This document shows, one piece after another, positions 18,439 through 30,028 of a DNA stretch of 64,000 nucleotides (positions are counted from its first letter, which is position 1; each line of letters begins with the position of its first letter). The notes under the pieces are model-generated. The model did no database searches. It was not told where the DNA came from and was given only the letters and a program-made list of their open reading frames with translations. A program made the translations under genes and the position numbers. The stretch lies in NCBI GenBank assembly GCA_029339505.1, contig JAQISU010000022.1:11982001-12046000 (forward strand). Reading direction: 5' to 3'. The stretch is from Unio delphinus (lineage: Eukaryota; Mollusca; Bivalvia; Unionida; Unionidae).

Positions 18439-19606
18439 ATGAGTATAATAACAATGACAACACAGCAAGAACTACTTCAAAAAATAGTAGAAAATACCAA
18501 CCTGGTGAAAATAAGCATGATCTCGATAACCTCAACTAATCCTGAATTCAGTGTGAATTTCCCTAATCCGATTCCCGTGAAGGAGATAGCGTTAGCAAAG
18601 TTACGAGTATATCACAGTTGGCCTAACATTAGATCAAAATCATTTGGCGGTGAACAACCGAACAATTCCTTAGTGTTTGCGAATAAGAATAAAGAAGACG
18701 GAACTCCAGACTGGAACGTTGTTTCGATACCATCTGGGTCCTACCAAATCGAACAAATCAATAACGAAATTCAGCGTAGAATAAAATCGATTACTGGAAC
18801 AGAATTGAAAATCTCATTAACGGTTCACGAGCAGACACTATCATCCACGATTGAGATAAACTCGCCTGGGTATGCTGTAGATATCTATCAGAGTTCTATA
18901 AGGACAATACTGGGTTGGCCTGAAATAACACCTCTACCTGAACCACAAAAAATCTGATTATGTCACGGATAAACAATCATATCATGAAATCAACCCATCA
19001 TATCGAAATGATTTATCTGATATAAAGCATGCAAAATTAACCAATATATATGTTACATTTCTTGATACCAATACCATACATTGGTATTTTGTTTTTGAGA
19101 AAACCCCTGATTCATACATTGTAATTACATTTACGTTAACTAACATCATTGATTATTTGAAAGAGATTAATCAATTACATAGAACACAACTATAACAACT
19201 ACGACGGATCTTCCAAGAGCATCTCTCTGATATAACAAGGCCACGTGATGAGATCATAAAATGTGTTAGGATATTAAAGCAGCTTGTATCCGACATAGAA
19301 TATATCAACAAACAAATTATTCAAGTAATAATTAATTACAAGAACGGAGATAAACAAAAATTCCTAACTGGTTACAAAATAACAGAGGCGGATTTACCCG
19401 ATTTCAAGTTTCCTGAGTATAACGCAAATGAACTAAACACATCTGTTAATGATAATTGTATTACTTCTACTAAACAATCATCTAAGACAAAAGAAAAGAA
19501 TAGAAAGTTTGATGTTCTGTGCAGAATTATTCCGAAGGAAATCGGAAAGCAAACATTAACGGAACAAATTCATAAGATTAAAGCATTCTACACGACTTTG
19601 ATTTAA
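18439..19606 (+). pseudogene. Penton-like minor capsid candidate; terminal viral gene whose 3' end is the satellite core
   Basis: ATG 18439 opens MSIITMTTQQELLQKIVEN, a beta-rich domain (VNFPNPIPVKEIALAKLRVY; VVSIPSGSYQIEQINNEI; IRTILGWPE) like the single-jelly-roll penton-type proteins of Polinton-like elements. A frameshift at the A-run near 18945-18952 leads into a second region; TAA at 19193-19195 interrupts it. The frame then stays open to TAA 19604-19606 with a helical stretch (ILKQLVSDIEYINKQIIQV) and a basic tail. The last ~150 bp (19455-19606) are homologous to the relic at 5470-5602 and to both halves of every satellite monomer. No terminal repeat follows; satellite starts at once. 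The penton assignment is tentative. Confidence 0.55.
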
Positions 19607-20070
19607 CTATTTCCTTGTTTATTTTATCTAATTTTGTTTGAGGTAGTTTCAAAGAGTGCTATCCAGCAGTATATTATGACTATGCTGATATATATCCATT
19701 CAGTGCCTGATCATATAGTGTATTTTTATCAATTACATGCTGAATATAACTAATAATAAGGCGTTCATATATATATATATATATACACATGTTCATCCAT
19801 GCATGCATAAACGTATGCACATAAATATTCATAAATCTTTAGATGTATACAAGTATAGTCACATCATATGTGCGTCATCAGGTTCTTTATTTTAAATGCA
19901 GACTCTTCTAGTTAGTGCAATATAGCCATATAAACTGATGGCATTAAAGGAATATACTTCTATTATTATAGACTATATACCTGATAAGTAAAGTTGATAC
20001 TATGCTAAATCTTGGAGCCCCACAGCATACTATATCATTGTGTTCCTCTCTATTATCCTTTAAATGGGGA

Positions 20071-20325
20071 GCCCAGAATTACTGATTTGTCAAAAGCGCT
20101 CAGTTATGGATCACTGCCATCTCACCTCTCTCAGCATGGGTTCAAGTCTCAGAGTCTGCCAATTTGGGTGTGTGATAAATGTTGTCAGTAGATTCTTGTT
20201 CGTCAGTTTTTCTTTCCAGGGATTTTTGTGGCTTATTCTTCCACCATTAATGCTTACTGCCAGGTAAAGCCTATTATGTGCTGAAAAATGGCGTTGAACC
20301 CTACAACAACAACAACAATAACAAC
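20071..20325 (+). mobile_element. tRNA-headed SINE unit in satellite
   Basis: The head is diverged (ACTGATTTGTC) with box B GGTTCAAGTCTC, followed by a body with TTCCAGGGATTT and a (CAA)n tail. Confidence 0.65.
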
Positions 20326-22010
20326 CCTTTCAATGACCTGTATCATATTGACTTTTGAAATTTCTTTTCTTTCCATGACATCTTTCACAAAACATATGGA
20401 ATGAATGGACTCTTCATATGATTCTATTATGTTCTCTAAAAAGTCATTTAATACAACGAATAATTTAGTACAAAATCGTATTGTATGTGCAAAAATATCC
20501 CTTAGGACACAGAGATGAAAAATAATAAGAAACATTTAAAATAGAAAACAGTCATAACCTTACTCTTCAATAACGTCTCTTAATTCATGGAACAGAGATG
20601 ATTAATGCATTATACATATCTCTGATATTAATATTCCGTTTATTTTATTTTCATTTTTGTGGCAATATTTGGTTCATACATTGTAGTTCTAATGCAATAA
20701 TTTAAGATCAGTGTCTTTTCTTTAATTATTGTGATTTTGTGAATATGCTCTGATAACATTATCCTCCAAATCCATTGGAATCTCATCAGTATTGATTTAT
20801 TTTTTTGGCATTACTACGAGTCTGGACCAACATATATATCGAATGTTCAGTTGCTTGCAGTAGTCTTTTAATTCTATTTGAAATAATGTCATTATTTGAA
20901 GTTTATGCAGCAGTATTTTATAACCTTTCGATGTTTATCAATTCAGTGCCTAAATGAATTGTATATTTTCATCACTCACAGAATGAAGATGACTAATAAC
21001 CAGAAATTCATACCCCAATTCATTTTTTCATCAATGCAGACATATACGTATGCACATAAAGATTCATTAATCCTTAGATAAATACATGTATGGAAGTATT
21101 GGTACAGCATATGTGTGTCATCAAGTTCTTTAGTTTTCACACAGACTATTCTTTTTAGTGAAATACTGTAATCCATAACTGACTAAATGCTTTAAATGTA
21201 TATTCTGTTCTTATGGATGTTACATCTGACAAATAAAGTAGATACTAACCCTACATTCGAACCCTACATCATATTATATCCTTGTGTTTTTCTTTATTAC
21301 CCTTTCAATGAGTCGTATCGTTTTAGTAATTTTTTTAATATTTCCTCTTTTTCATGACACCATTCACAAAACAGGGCGTAAGTATTATATCTTGATATAA
21401 TTGTATTTCCTGTACTAAACAATCATCAGAGTAGAAAGTTTGATTGATGAGCAGAATTATTTCTAAGGAAATCTGAAAAGAAACTTAATGGATCAGATTC
21501 ATAAGATTAAAGCAGTCTACGCGAGTTTGATTTAACTATTCGTTATATATTTTATTTTCTTATTTTATTCTTCTAATTTTATTTTAGGGATTTTAAAAGA
21601 TTGAGTGCTAAACAGCATGACCTTGCTGATTTGTATTCATTCAGTGCCTGATCATATAGTGTATTTTTATAAATTACATGCTGAAAATGACTAATAACCA
21701 GAAATTCTTATGTATATACAGATGTTCATCCATGGATGCATGAACGTATGCACTTAAATATTCATAAATCTTTGGATCAATATATGTACACAAGTATAGT
21801 CCCATCATATGTGTGTCATCAAGTTCTTTACTTACATGCACACTATTCTGGTTAGTGAAATATAGCCATATAAACTAATTGCATTAAAGGAATATACTTC
21901 TGTTATTATAGACCGTACACCTGATAAGGAAAGTTGATACTATGCTAAACATTGGAGACCGACAGCATACTATATCATTGGGTTCCTATTTATTACCCTT
22001 TGAATGGGGA

Positions 22011-22256
22011 GCACAAAGTAACTGATTTGTGAAAAACGTTATGTTATGCTTCACTGCGATCTCACCTCTCTCTGCATGGGTTCAAGTCTCAGACTCTGCT
22101 AATTTGGGTGTGTGAGAAATGTTGCCAGTAGGTTGTTGTTAATCAGTGTTTCTTTCCATAGATTTTCTAGCTTCTTCCTGCACCATTATTACTTCCTGCC
22201 ATGTAAAGCCTATTGTGTGCTGAAAAGTGGAGTTGAACCCTACAACAACAACAATA
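22011..22256 (+). mobile_element. tRNA-headed SINE unit in satellite
   Basis: GGGTTCAAGTCTCAG box B and TACAACAACAACAA tail are present; the head reads AACTGATTTGTG, so box A is decayed. Confidence 0.65.
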
Positions 22257-22318
22257 AGCCTTTCAATTACCTGTTTCATATTGACTTTTGATATTTCCTT
22301 TTTTTCCATGACATCTTT

Positions 22319-22478
22319 CACAAATCAGATGGAAAGATTGGACTATTTATATGATTGTATTACGTTCTCTAAAGAGTCGTTTAATAGACGGAAGACATTA
22401 GTTCAAAATCTTATTATATGTGCAAAAAAATCCTTTAGGAAACAGAGAGGAAAAATTATAGGAAACATTTCCAATTAA
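22319..22478 (+). other. Half-B relic of the viral tail, open frame
   Basis: The frame YDCITFSKESFNRRKTL aligns in phase with the viral NCITSTKQSSKTKEK segment at about 19457. Identical copies lie at 32040-32199 and 34003-34162, and related ones near 37860, 42761, 59194, 61149 and 63097. Translation is unlikely; the frame is an inherited trace. Confidence 0.5.
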
Positions 22479-22757
22479 AAACAATCAAAACCTTACTCTT
22501 CAATTTCTTGTCTCAATTTATGGAACATACATGAATAATGCATGATACATAACTTTGATATTAATTTTCCGTTTATTTTTTTTTCATTTCTGTGGCAATA
22601 TGTTTCCTACATTGTTCTTCTTATGCAATAATTTAACATCAGTGGTTTTTCTTTAAGTATTGTCATTTGTGAATATGTCCTGATAACATTATCCTCCAAA
22701 TCCATTTGAATCTTATCAGTATTGAATTATGTATTTTGTCATTACTCCGAGCCTGGA

Positions 22758-22760
<3 letters not shown>

Positions 22761-22820
<60 letters not shown>
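22761..22820. repeat. (TA)n microsatellite in half B
   Basis: Sixty bases of pure AT repeat follow GGACCA; other monomers have only CATATATATCC there. Confidence 0.95.
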
Positions 22821-22823
<3 letters not shown>

Positions 22824-24235
22824 CACAATGTTCAGCTGCTTGCGGTCTTCTTCTAATTCTGTTTCAAATAATGTCATTGATTGATGTTAATCCATCCGTA
22901 TTTTATGACCTTTTGATGTATATCAATTCAGTGACTAAACGAATTGTATATATTCATCACTCACAGACTGAGGATGACTAATAACCAAAAATTGATATGC
23001 CAAATCATGTTTTCATCCATTCAGACATAAACGTATGCACATAAAGATTCATTAATCTTTAGATAAATACATGTATAGAAGTATTGGCACATGATATGTG
23101 TGTCATCAAGTTCTTTATTTTTCATGCAGACTATTCTTTTTAATGAAATACTGTCATCCATAACTAAGTGCTTTAAATGTATATTCTGTTCTTATGGATG
23201 TTACAGCTGACAAATAAAGTGGGTACTAAGCCCTTCATTCGAACCCTTTATCATATTATATCCTTGTGTTCTCCTTTATTACCCTTTCAATGAGTAATAT
23301 CGTATTACTGATTTTTTTATATTTCTTCTTTTTCCTGACACCGTTCACAAAACAGTTGGTAAGTATTATATCTTGATATAATTGTATATCTTCTACTAAA
23401 CAATCAATTAAGACAGAATAAAAGAGTAGAAAGTTTGATTTATGTGCAGAATTATTCCTAAGGAAATCTGAAAGGAAACATTAATGGAACAGATTCATAA
23501 GATTAAAGCTTTCTACACGACTTTGATTTAACTATTTCGTTCTTTATTTTATTTTCCTATTTTATTCTTCTAATTTTATTTGAGAGAATTTAAAAGATTG
23601 AGTGCTATCCAGCATGACTTTGATGATATATATCCATTCAGTGCCTGATCATTTAGTGTATTTTTATCAATTACATGCTGAATAGGACTAATAACCAGAA
23701 ATTCATATTTATATACACATGATCATCCATGCATGCATGAACGTATGCACATAAAAATTCATAGATCTTTAGAGAAATATATGTATACAAGTATAGTCAC
23801 ATCATATGTGCGTCATGAAGTTCTTTATTTTACATGTTGACTGTTCTAGTTAGTGAAATATAGCCATCCATAAGTGGCTAAATTCTTTAAATATATATAC
23901 TTCTTTTCTTATGGATGTTACAGCTGACAAGTAAAGATGATACTAAGCCCTCCATTCGAACCCTACATCATATTATATCCTTGTGTTCTCCTTTATTACC
24001 CTTTCAATGAGTAATATCGTATTACTGATTTTTTTATATTTCTTCTTTTTCCTGACACCGTTCACAAAACAGCTGGTAAGTATTATATCTTGATATAATT
24101 GTATTTCTTCTACTAAACAATCATTTAAGACAGAATAAAAGAGTAGAAAGTTTGATTTATGTGCAGAATTATTCCTAAGGAAATCTGAAAGGAAACATTA
24201 ATGGAACAGATTCATAAGATTAATGCATTCTATAT

Positions 24236-25837
24236 GAATTCCTTGAGATTAGTTTGTTAATTATCTCGAAGAGCTCTTTGCAGCTGGAACTCTCCGTGAT
24301 CTTAGTACTTTAGTGGGATGATTTGGCTAAATGGACTCTGTTTGTGACGTTCGTCTTAGCGGCTTCGTAGATTTGTTTATGAATAGTGAGTCTCGTGGAA
24401 AGCCAAAGCCTCTGCTTTTCGGCAATGTCTTTTTGCAGTGCGAAGCTTTTCCCTAACACTGCTATACCATGGAGAACACTTTTTTTATTGATACTCTAAA
24501 TTTGGTGGCTGGGGCATGTTTTTAAAGCAATGAACGCAGGTAGTTATCAAGTTGTTCCGCTGTTGGATGTAAGAAATTTGTGAGGTTTTCTTGGATGTCA
24601 TGCATGATTTTGGTTCTATTTATCATACGGAGGTTTCTCTTAGTAGCAAATAGAGATGGAGGGTTAGTGACTGATACGTTGAGATGGCATACAATGCAGA
24701 GGTGATCCGATGCAAGTTCGTGGGATACAGGGGTGGATTGCAGAATATTATCATCAGTTCTATAAAGAAACCAATCTAAAATGTGACCAAGTTGATGGGT
24801 AGGTTGCTTAACTGACTGATTAAGATTGAAAACATGAATGGAATCTAGGAGTTTTGACATGTATGGTTTACTAGGACAGTCAAAGTGAAAGTTGAAATCT
24901 CCAAGAATAATTAGTTTGCCACCTATCGAATTTCCATACTCTAGAAGATTTGGAAACTGTTCCAAAAAGAGAGATTCAGACAGCTTGTTTTTTCTACTAG
25001 TTCAAACGATGTGTGGCAGGAATTGAAGGTTGTATTGTACTTAAGGCATTCGATCATGGAATTCTTTGTAATTACAGCAATTCCAACTCCGCGAGAGTTG
25101 CGGGGGAACGACGTGATGGAGTTATCGCTGGGTGTTAAATCTGCACACTTACATTCATCACTTGCGGAATGTAACCAAGTTTCTGTCAAGAAGAAGACGT
25201 CAATATTCTGGTCGTTGATAAAATTAACAAGTTCTGAGCGCTTTTCTGGTGATCCTACTGATTGAGCGTTGAACGATGCAATACGTAAGGGCATCCCAGG
25301 GACAGTTGACATAACGATTGACGATTTAATAGGAATTTGAACCAGGTTATTAAAATTAGCGGCATAGTTTTTAAGTTGTTTATCCGTTACGGGCGAAAGA
25401 GGGATAACTGGAATTCTTCTTCCTGTTCTACACCGGCCAGCTTTGAAAGAACGTTTCTTTTTTCGCTTCGGTTTACATTTAATTAATGAAGAATGTATTC
25501 CCGGTTCGTTTGGTCTTGAGCACAATGTAGTATCTAGAACCAAGGTGCGGTCATTTAATCCAATTAATGAGGGTCCGTCGTATTGTAAGCGGTCAATTGA
25601 CGACGGTTTATTAAAAAACAAATGATGTTTACACATTGTGACAAAACCGCTGAGAAAAATTCTAATTCTCGTTTCCACAACAAAGAGATGAATTAACACA
25701 TACGAACGGAACAGCCAATGCATGATGAAACACAATAATGTATACGATAATAGAAAACCAGCTTGAATATCATAAATATAGCACAAAATCGGAAGAGCCT
25801 ATCTCGAGCAGTAAAGCGATGGCGGCCATCTTTCCGG
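24236..25837 (-). mobile_element. CR1/L2-type LINE, 5' half only (copy 1)
   Basis: A minus-strand LINE piece. The 5' end (GATGGCCGCCATC region, about 25815-25835) abuts the SINE head. It carries the start of ORF2 and the APE-type endonuclease, then stops at 24236 at the endonuclease/RT boundary, so RT and the LINE 3' end are missing. Endonuclease signatures are ASFNAQSVG, FFLTETWLH, LIILGDFNFHFD and ELASDHLCIV. The left junction lies inside the viral-tail relic of a satellite monomer. Confidence 0.8.
24522..25786 (-). pseudogene. LINE ORF2 N-terminus with APE endonuclease (copy 1)
   Basis: Two overlapping frames (25786-24941 and 24965-24522) make one endonuclease domain broken by a frameshift near 24950. 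The first has a hydrophobic start, a Lys/Arg-rich stretch (KPKRKKKRSFKAG), then the endonuclease N-terminal half with the Asn and Glu active-site motifs. The second has GDFN, the LGHILDWF segment and SDH. This enzyme nicks target DNA to prime reverse transcription. No RT follows. Confidence 0.75.
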
Positions 25838-26075
25838 ACTGACTGAGTTGTCAAAAGCGCTCTGTTATGGATCACTGCCATCTCAGTACTGTCTGCATGG
25901 GTTCAAGCCTCAGAGTCTGCCAATTTGGGTGTGTGAGAAATAATGTTAGTAGCTCTTTGTTGGTCAGTGTTTCTTTCCATAGATTTTTCTGGCTTCTTCA
26001 TTCACCTTTAATACTGGCTGCCATGTAAAGCATATTCTGTGCTGAAAAATGGTACTGAACGCTTGATCAACAACA
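25838..26075 (+). mobile_element. tRNA-headed SINE unit, fused to LINE 5' end
   Basis: The head GACTGACTGAGTTGTC follows LINE sequence directly, so the normal leading GGGGAGCCCAGAG is absent. Box B is changed to GGTTCAAGCCTC, and the tail is GATCAACAACAGG. Confidence 0.65.
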
Positions 26076-26362
26076 GGAACCCATTCAATGACCTGTATCA
26101 TATTGACTTTTGATATTTCTTTTCTTTCCATGACATCTTTCACAAAACAGATGGAAAGAACGGACTCTTTATATGATTGTATTATGTTCTTTAAGAGTCA
26201 TTTAATAGACGGAAGAAATTAGTACAAAATCTTATTTTAGGTGCAAAAAGATCCCTTAGTACCCAGAGAGGCAAAATAATAGGAAACATTTCAAATAGAA
26301 AACAGTCATAACCATACTCTTCAATAACGTCTCTTAATTCATGGAACAGAGATGATTAATGC

Positions 26363-26364
<2 letters not shown>

Positions 26365-26409
<45 letters not shown>
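26365..26409. repeat. (TA)n microsatellite at a second site of half B
   Basis: About 45 bases of TA follow GATTAATGCAT, where other monomers read TATACATATCTTTG. Confidence 0.9.
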
Positions 26410-26411
<2 letters not shown>

Positions 26412-27830
26412 TTGAAAATAATATTCCGTTTCTTTATTTTCATTTCTGTGGCAATATCTGGTTCATACATTGTTGTTCTAATGCAATAATTTAACATCAG
26501 TTTATTTTCTTTAATTATATTCATTTTGTGAATATGTCCTGATAACATTATCCTCCAAATCCATTGGAATCTCATCAGTATTGAATTATTTATTTTATCG
26601 TTACTCCGAGTCTGGACCAACATATATATCCAATGTTCAGTTGCTTGCTTTAGTCTTCTGATTCTGTTTGAAATAATGTCATTGATTGAAGTTTATCCAG
26701 CAGTATCTTATGACCTTTTGATGTTTATCAATTCAGTGCCGAAATGAATTGTATATTTTCATCACTTACAGACTGAAGATCACTAATAATCAGAAATTCA
26801 TATTCCAATTCATTTTTCATCCATACAGACATATACGTATGCACATAAAGATTCATTATACTTTAGATAAATACATGTTTTGAAGTATTGGCACATCATA
26901 TGTGTGTCATCAAATTCTTTATTTTTCATGCAGACTATTCATTTTAGTGAAATACTGCCATCCATAACAGGCTGAATGCTTTAAATGTATATACTTCAGT
27001 TCTTATGGAAGTTAAAGCTGACAAGTAAAGTCGATACTAAGCCCTCCATTCGATCCCTACATCATATTATATCATTGTGTTCTCCTCTATTACCATATCA
27101 ATGAGTCATATCGTGTTACTGATTTTTTATATTTCTTCTTTTTCATGACTCCCTTCACAAAACAGCTTGTAAGTATTATCTCTTGATATAATTGTTTTAC
27201 TTCTACTAAACAATCATCTAAGACAGAAGAAAATAGTAGATAGTTTGATTTTATGTGTAGAATTATTCCTAAGGAAATCTGAAAGGAAACATTAATGGAA
27301 CATATTCATAAGATTAAAGCATTCTACATGACTATGATTTAACTATTTCATTGTTTGGTTTTGTGTTCCTATTTGATTCATCTAATTTTGTTTGAGGTAG
27401 GTTAAAAGATAGACTGCTATACAGCAGTATATTATGACTTTGCTGATATATATCCATTCAGTGCCTGATTATAATGTATTTTTATCAATTACATGCTGAA
27501 TATGACTAATAACCAGACACTCTTATTTATATACACATGTTCATCCATGCATGCGTGAACGTATGCGCATAAATATTCATAAATCTTTAGATAAATAATA
27601 TATGTATTCAAGTATAGTCTCATCATATGTGCGTCAAAAAGTTCTTTATTTTACATGCAGACTATTCTAGTGAATGAAATATAGCCATAGAATCTAATTG
27701 CATTAAAGGAATATACTTCTGTTATTAGAGACAACATGCCTGATAAGTAAAGTTGATACTATGTTAAACATTGGAACCCGACAGCATACTATATCATTGT
27801 GTTCCTCTCTATTACCCTTTGAATGGGGAG

Positions 27831-28074
27831 CCCAGAGTGACTGAGTTGTCAAAACCACTCTGTTATGGATCACTGCCATCTCAAATCTGTCTGCATGGGT
27901 TCAAGTCTCAGAGTCTGCCAATTTGGGTGTGGGAGAAATGTTGCCAGTAGGTTCTTGCTGGTCTTTGTTACGTTCAAGGGGTTTTTCTGGGTTCTTCCTC
28001 CACCATTGATAGTGGCCGCCATGGAAAGCCTATTCTGTGCTGAAAAATGGCGTTGAGCTCCACAGCAACAACAT
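27831..28074 (+). mobile_element. tRNA-headed SINE unit in satellite
   Basis: GTGACTGAGTTGTCAAAACC (box A-like) and GGGTTCAAGTCTCAG (box B) are both well kept; the tail is CACAGCAACAACATCAA. Confidence 0.7.
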
Positions 28075-29781
28075 CAATTTCAGTCACCTGTATCATATTA
28101 ACTTTTGATATTTCTTTTCTTTCCATGACATCTTTCACAAAACAGATGGAAATAATGGACTCTTTATATGACTGTATTATGTTCTCTAGAGTCCTTTAAT
28201 ACACCGAAGAAATTAGTACAACATCTATCTTTTTTTTTGTGCACAAATATCCCTTATGACATAGAGAGGAAAAATATTAAGAAACATTTCAAACGGAAGA
28301 CAGTGATAACCTTACTCTTCAATAACTTGTCTTAATTCATGGAACAAGGATGGTTAATGCATTATACATAATGATATTACGGTTATTTTATTTCCCTTTC
28401 GGTGGCAATATTTGGTTCATATATTGTTGTTCTAATGCAACAATTTAACATCAGTGTATTTTCTATAATTATTGTCATTTTGTGAATATGTCCTGATAGC
28501 ATTCTCCTCCACATCCATTGGAATCTCATCAGTATTGTTATTTATTTTATCATTACTCCGAGTTTGGACCACCATATATATCCAATGTTCAGTTACATGC
28601 TTTAGGCTTCTAATTCTGTTTGAAATAATGTGATTGATTGACGTTTATCCAGAAGTATTTTATGACCTTTTGATGTATATCAATTCAGTGCCTAAATGAA
28701 TTGGATATTTTCATCACTCATAGACTGGAGACGACTAATAACCAGAAATTGATACCCCCATTCATTTTTTCAACCATGCAGACATATACGTATGCACATA
28801 AAGATTCTTTGATCTTTAGAGAAATGTATGTATTGAAGTATTGGCACATGATATGTGTGTCATCACGTTCTTTTTATTTAATGCAGACTATTATTTTTAG
28901 TGAAATATTGCCATCCATAACTAGCTGAATGCTTTAATTGTATATACTTCTGTTCATATGGATGTTACAGCTGACAAGTAAAGTTCATACTAAGCCCTCC
29001 ATTAGAACCAAACATCATATGTTATCATTGTGTTCTCCTCTATTACTCTTTCAATGAGTCATATCGTATTACTGATTTTTGATATTTCTTCTTTTGCATG
29101 ACACCCTTCACAAAAAAGTTCGTAAGTATTATCTCTTGATATAATTGTATTTCTTCTACTAAACAATCATTTAAGACAGATGAAAAGAGTAGTAAGTTTG
29201 ATTTTATGTGCAGAATTATTTCTAAGGAAATCTGAAAGGAAAAAAGAATGGAACAGATTGATAAGATTAAAGCATTCTACCTGACTTTGATCTAACTATT
29301 TCATTGTTTGTTTCTTTTACTATTTTTTTCATCTAATTTTTTGTTTGAGGTAGTTTAAAAGATTCACTGGTATCCAGCAGTATATTATGACTTTGCTGAT
29401 ATATATCCATTCAGTGCCTGATTATATAATGTATTTTTATCAATTACATGCTGAATATGACTAATAACCAGAAATTCATATTTATATACACATGTTCATC
29501 CATGCATGCATTAACGTATGCAGATAAATATTCATTAATCTTAAGATAAATATATGTATTCAGGTATAGTCACATCATATGTGCGTCATCAAGTTCTTTA
29601 TTGTACATGCAGACTATTCTAGTTAGTGAAATATAGCCATATAAACTAATTGCATTAAAGGAATATACTTCTGTTATTATAGACCATATGCCTGAAAAGT
29701 AAACTTGATACTATGCTAAACATTGGAGCCCCACAGCATACTATATCATTGTGTTCCTCTCTATTACCCTTTGAATGGGGT

Positions 29782-30028
29782 GCCCAGAGTGACTGAGTTG
29801 TCAAAAGCACTCTATTAGCGATTGCTGTCATCGCACCTCTCTCTGCATGGGTTCAAGTCTCAGAGTCTCCCAGTTTGGGTGTGTGAGAAATGTTGCCAGT
29901 AGGTTCTTGCAGGTCTTTGTTACTTTCGAGGGATTTTTCTGGGTTCTTCCTCCACCATTAATAGTGGCCGCCATGGAAAGCCTATTCTGTGCTGAAAAAG
30001 GGCGTTGAGCCCCACAACAACAACAACC
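29782..30028 (+). mobile_element. tRNA-headed SINE unit in satellite
   Basis: Head GTGACTGAGTTGTCAAAAGC, box B GGGTTCAAGTCTCAG and tail CCCCACAACAACAACAA are the best-kept version in the window. Confidence 0.75.

Larger units (their letters stand above)
19455..24235 (+). repeat. Satellite array, block 1, continuous with the viral gene end
   Basis: Monomers start at a GTAAGTATTAT motif before the viral-tail relic: 21378, 23359 and 24076, plus the viral tail itself at 19455. The full monomer is about 1.95 kb: half A (viral-tail relic, AT-rich body, SINE) and half B (second relic, body with a TA-prone site). The 23359-24075 unit is a 717-bp half-monomer. By eye, 19455-19590 and the 24090 copy differ at about 13 of 138 positions. 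No host gene is seen. Confidence 0.85.

Noticed and set aside
1..19606. Bacterial or phage contamination
   Set aside because: The viral block is continuous with eukaryotic satellite at 19606, and its capsid, protease, PLA2 and integrase types are those of animal Polinton-like elements.
22227..22478. Conserved host gene family in the satellite
   Set aside because: The ~83-codon frame is identical only between recently duplicated monomers, is broken or altered in others, and aligns with the decayed viral tail. The GTAAGT and pyrimidine-AG sequences near it look like splice sites but do not frame a consistent exon.
22706..22981. Open frame of alternating Ile-Tyr
   Set aside because: It is translation of a (TA)n microsatellite; the same happens at 34390-34693, 26339-26623 and 45987-46265.
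25011..25265. Plus-strand frame inside the LINE (also 36720-36974, 41622-41876)
   Set aside because: Antisense shadow of the endonuclease gene with no family features.
29782..29870. Functional tRNA gene
   Set aside because: Box A and box B-like sequences are present, but no cloverleaf with acceptor pairing is evident and a SINE body with (CAA)n tail follows in every copy.
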